Source of the DNA: Centropus unirufus
Taxonomy: Eukaryota; Chordata; Aves; Cuculiformes; Centropidae
Reading direction: 5' to 3'
Length of the DNA stretch: 64,000 nucleotides
Assembly: GCA_013397695.1 (NCBI GenBank)
Contig: VYZI01000109.1
Location: forward strand, 1,944,391-2,008,390
Made by a program: the position numbers and the translations under genes. Shown in pieces: positions 61,859 through 64,000 of the stretch. How positions within the stretch are numbered: the stretch's first letter is position 1; each line of letters opens with the position of its first letter. The notes under the pieces are model-generated. The model made no database searches and had not been told where the DNA came from. It was given only the letters and a program-made list of their open reading frames with translations.

Positions 61859-62619
61859 ATCCCAGGATATCCTTAAAGATAAAATATGAGTTGAATCTCA
61901 TGCCAATTCTAGGAAACAAGGTGTTCAGTCAGTTCAATGGCAAAAAGGTTTGTTGAACTTCAGTATTAGTTTCCTGACCATAAGAGATCTCTAATATTGC
62001 AGAAAATCAGAAAATTGACCCTGTTACTACTTGGGTTCCTTTTAATGTTCCCATAAAGAACCCTCCCCCTCAGATACAAAACAAAATGTCAGTTTATCCG
62101 AAAAAAGCATGAATTCTAGCTCTGGAGTGAACTGAACAGTTTTTGCCATGAGACAGTTCCACTCAGCTTTGGAGACCGTAGTAGCCTTGGTAGGTTTCTA
62201 AGGCATCCCAATTACTTAGATTTGAGATTGCAGGCTGCTTTAATTTGAGCCAGCACACAATTAGATGCTGTGCCTTCACAATATTCAGAAACATCATCTG
62301 CCTGGATCAAGAGTAATTGAACTTATATCTACTGGGTTTTATCTGCAGCACTGCTGCATAATTTTTTATTTTCTTCAGAAGGCTTTAACACAAAGAGAGA
62401 ACATGCCTAGAGTCCCACAGAGGTGTTTTGACATTAGGCTTAGTAAAGCATGAAGAATTCATTAATAAATAATGTTCTACTAGGTTAACAAATAAAGCTG
62501 AATGCATTTGCAAAGCCCAGAAGTAAATCACATCATGCATGCAGCCAAATAACTAGTTAAAATTATTGCAATGGTCCTGTTTCCTCAGTGTATTTGGCAC
62601 ATCCCAACACAACAATGCA

Positions 62620-64000
62620 CAAATGAAAAAGACTGCAGCATATGCAGTGGGAACAATAGTGATAAAGGATGAGGATAAGGGTGAGGTACTTAATGCCTTC
62701 TTTGCCTCAGCCGTTAATAGTAAAGTAAGATGTTCTCTGGGTACTCAGCATCCTGAGCCAGAAGACGGGGAGGGAGAGCAGAATAAATCTCCAGTGATCC
62801 AAGAGAAAATCGTTAGAGACCTGCTCAACCAATTAGACATTCACAAGTCTATGGGTCTGGATGGGATCCACACAAGGGTATTAAGGGAGCTGGTGGAGGT
62901 GCTCACCAAACCCCTTTCCATCATCTACCAGCAGTCCTGGCTGACTGGGGAATTTCCACTTGACTGGAAGATGGCAAAAGTTATGTTTATTTACAAGAAG
63001 GGTTGGAGGGAGAATCCAAGGAACTACAGGCCTGTCAGTGTAAACCTGGTACTAGTGCTAGGGAAGGTTGTGGAGCAGGTCATCTTGAGTGCTACCACAC
63101 AGCACACACAAGACAACTAGGTGATCAGGCCCAGTCAATATGGATTTATGAAAGGCAGGTCCTTGCCAAACTAACCTGATCTCCTTCTATGACAATGTGA
63201 CTGGCTTAATGGATGAAGAAAACACGTTGGATCTAGTGTATCTGGACTTCAGTAAAACCTTTGACACTGTTCTCACAGCATGCTGCTTGAGAAACTAGCT
63301 GCCACTGACCTGGACAGGCATAATCTCTGCTGGGTAAAAAATTGGTTGGATGGCTGGGCCCAAAGAGTTGTGGTAAGTGGGGTTAAATAAAGCTGGAGGC
63401 CGGTCACAAGTGGTGTTCCACAGGGCTCAATGCTGAGTCCAGTTCAGTTTAATATCTTTATCAGTGATCTGGATGAGGGGATTGAGTGCACCCTTAGCAA
63501 GTTCACAGAGGACACTAAGCTAGGAGGAAATGTTGATCTGCTTGAGGGTAGTGAGGCTCTTCAAAGGGATCTGAACAGGCTGAATCGATGGGCTGAGACC
63601 AATGAGATGAGGTTTAACAAGGCCAAGTGCAGAGTCTCTGACTTGGGACACGACTACCCTGTGCAGTGCTACAGGCTTGGGGAAGAGCAGGACCCAGGGG
63701 TGTTTGTTGACAGTAACCTGAATATGAGGCAGCAGTGTGACCAGGTGACCAAGTAAACCGATGGCATTTTGGCATGTATCAGCAGGACTAGGAAGGTGAT
63801 TCTGCCCCTGTACTCAGCACTAGTGAGGCCGCACCACGAATGCTGTGTTCAGTTTTGGACCCCCCATTACAAGAACATTGAGGGGCTGGAGTGTGTCCAG
63901 AGAAGGGAATGAAGCTGGTGAAGGGGCTGGAGAACAAGTCTTATGGCGAGTGGCTGAGGGAATTGGGATTGTTTAGCCTAGAGAAGAGGAGGCTGAGGGG
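62620..64000 (+). mobile_element. CR1 LINE, 5'-truncated, continues past the window
   Basis: Starts in the ORF2 linker (IVIKDEDKGEVLNAFFASAV) and covers the RT fingers (LDIHKSMGLDGIHTRVLREL; PLSIIYQQSWLTGEF; NYRPVSVN), palm motif A (VYLDFSKTFDT, 63236-63268), motif B (SGVPQGSMLSP) and motif C (63502-63513). It ends in the thumb and C-terminal part (RLRG) at the window edge. It is longer at the 5' side than the other two copies of this type. The exact left boundary is uncertain by some tens of bases. Confidence 0.95.
62640..64000 (+). pseudogene. broken CR1 ORF2 (linker, RT, part of C-terminus)
   Basis: Open from 62566 to TAG at 63118-63120, then motif A is in another frame (63236 onward). 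A TAA stands at 63388-63390 where the family has serine after GVK, and the frame opens again from 63430 to about 63754. The catalytic palm motif reads FTED instead of FxDD: the first aspartate codon is GAG (63508-63510). Several frame changes and stops mean no active reverse transcriptase. The initiating codon at 62566 is flanking sequence, not a CR1 start. Confidence 0.9.

Larger units (their letters stand above)
56104..62619. other. unique non-coding stretch
   Basis: No gene recognised. A 15-base unit repeated three times lies at 56838-56882, and a splice-acceptor-like site followed by an open frame at 57746-57930; both are listed. A 16-base imperfect tandem pair (GGAACCATGAAACCAC then GGAACCATGAAATAG) lies at 61828-61858. 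Frames are otherwise at most 100 codons without domains. Confidence 0.5.

Noticed and set aside
1..64000. CRISPR arrays, operons, phage or defence systems, toxin genes
   Set aside because: Nothing of the kind is present; the window is vertebrate nuclear non-coding DNA.

Overview
The window is vertebrate, almost certainly avian, nuclear DNA from a gene-poor, AT-rich, non-coding region. The identification rests on its repeats. Several 5'-truncated CR1 LINEs lie here, and the younger ones end in the ATTCTATG-type octamer tail typical of bird CR1. I saw no L1/Alu-type interspersed repeats, no bacterial-style operons and no ordered gene cluster. I recognised no intact protein-coding gene, rRNA, tRNA or CRISPR array. 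Most open frames are short chance frames; the informative ones are broken pieces of CR1 ORF2 (reverse transcriptase protein). Layout: 1-3722 unique AT-rich DNA; 3723-3894 a pentanucleotide microsatellite running into a 120-base N gap; 3895-10342 unique DNA with a poly-A tract between 15-base direct repeats and an exon-like block at 8983-9054; 10343-12319 a composite CR1 locus made of a forward piece, a short inverted piece, a second forward copy with a complete 3' tail, and a 3' scrap of another CR1 lineage. From 12320 to 33850 there is unique DNA with a GC/CpG-enriched patch (15480-15860), a 40-base tandem duplication (19437-19516), a GC-rich patch near 21000-21230 and two minus-strand CR1 3' ends (21629-21684, 32062-32195). 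At 33853-34725 lies a much older, heavily decayed CR1 whose sequence resembles turtle/crocodilian-type CR1 rather than the young avian copies. From 34726 to 55324 the DNA is unique, with a possible MIR-like relic, a 22-base perfect palindrome, a second exon-like block (48357-48452) and a TGGA-type microsatellite. A truncated CR1 lies at 55325-56103, unique DNA at 56104-62620, and a longer degenerate CR1 with reverse transcriptase motifs runs off the right edge. No set of genes works together here. The strongest observations are the ancient CR1 fossil, the sense-inverted-sense CR1 composite, a stop codon shared by two CR1 copies, and two blocks with good splice-site consensus at both ends that may be non-coding RNA exons or chance. 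I did not find an undescribed gene system and do not claim one. All repeat identifications come from recalled consensus features, not from a database search.
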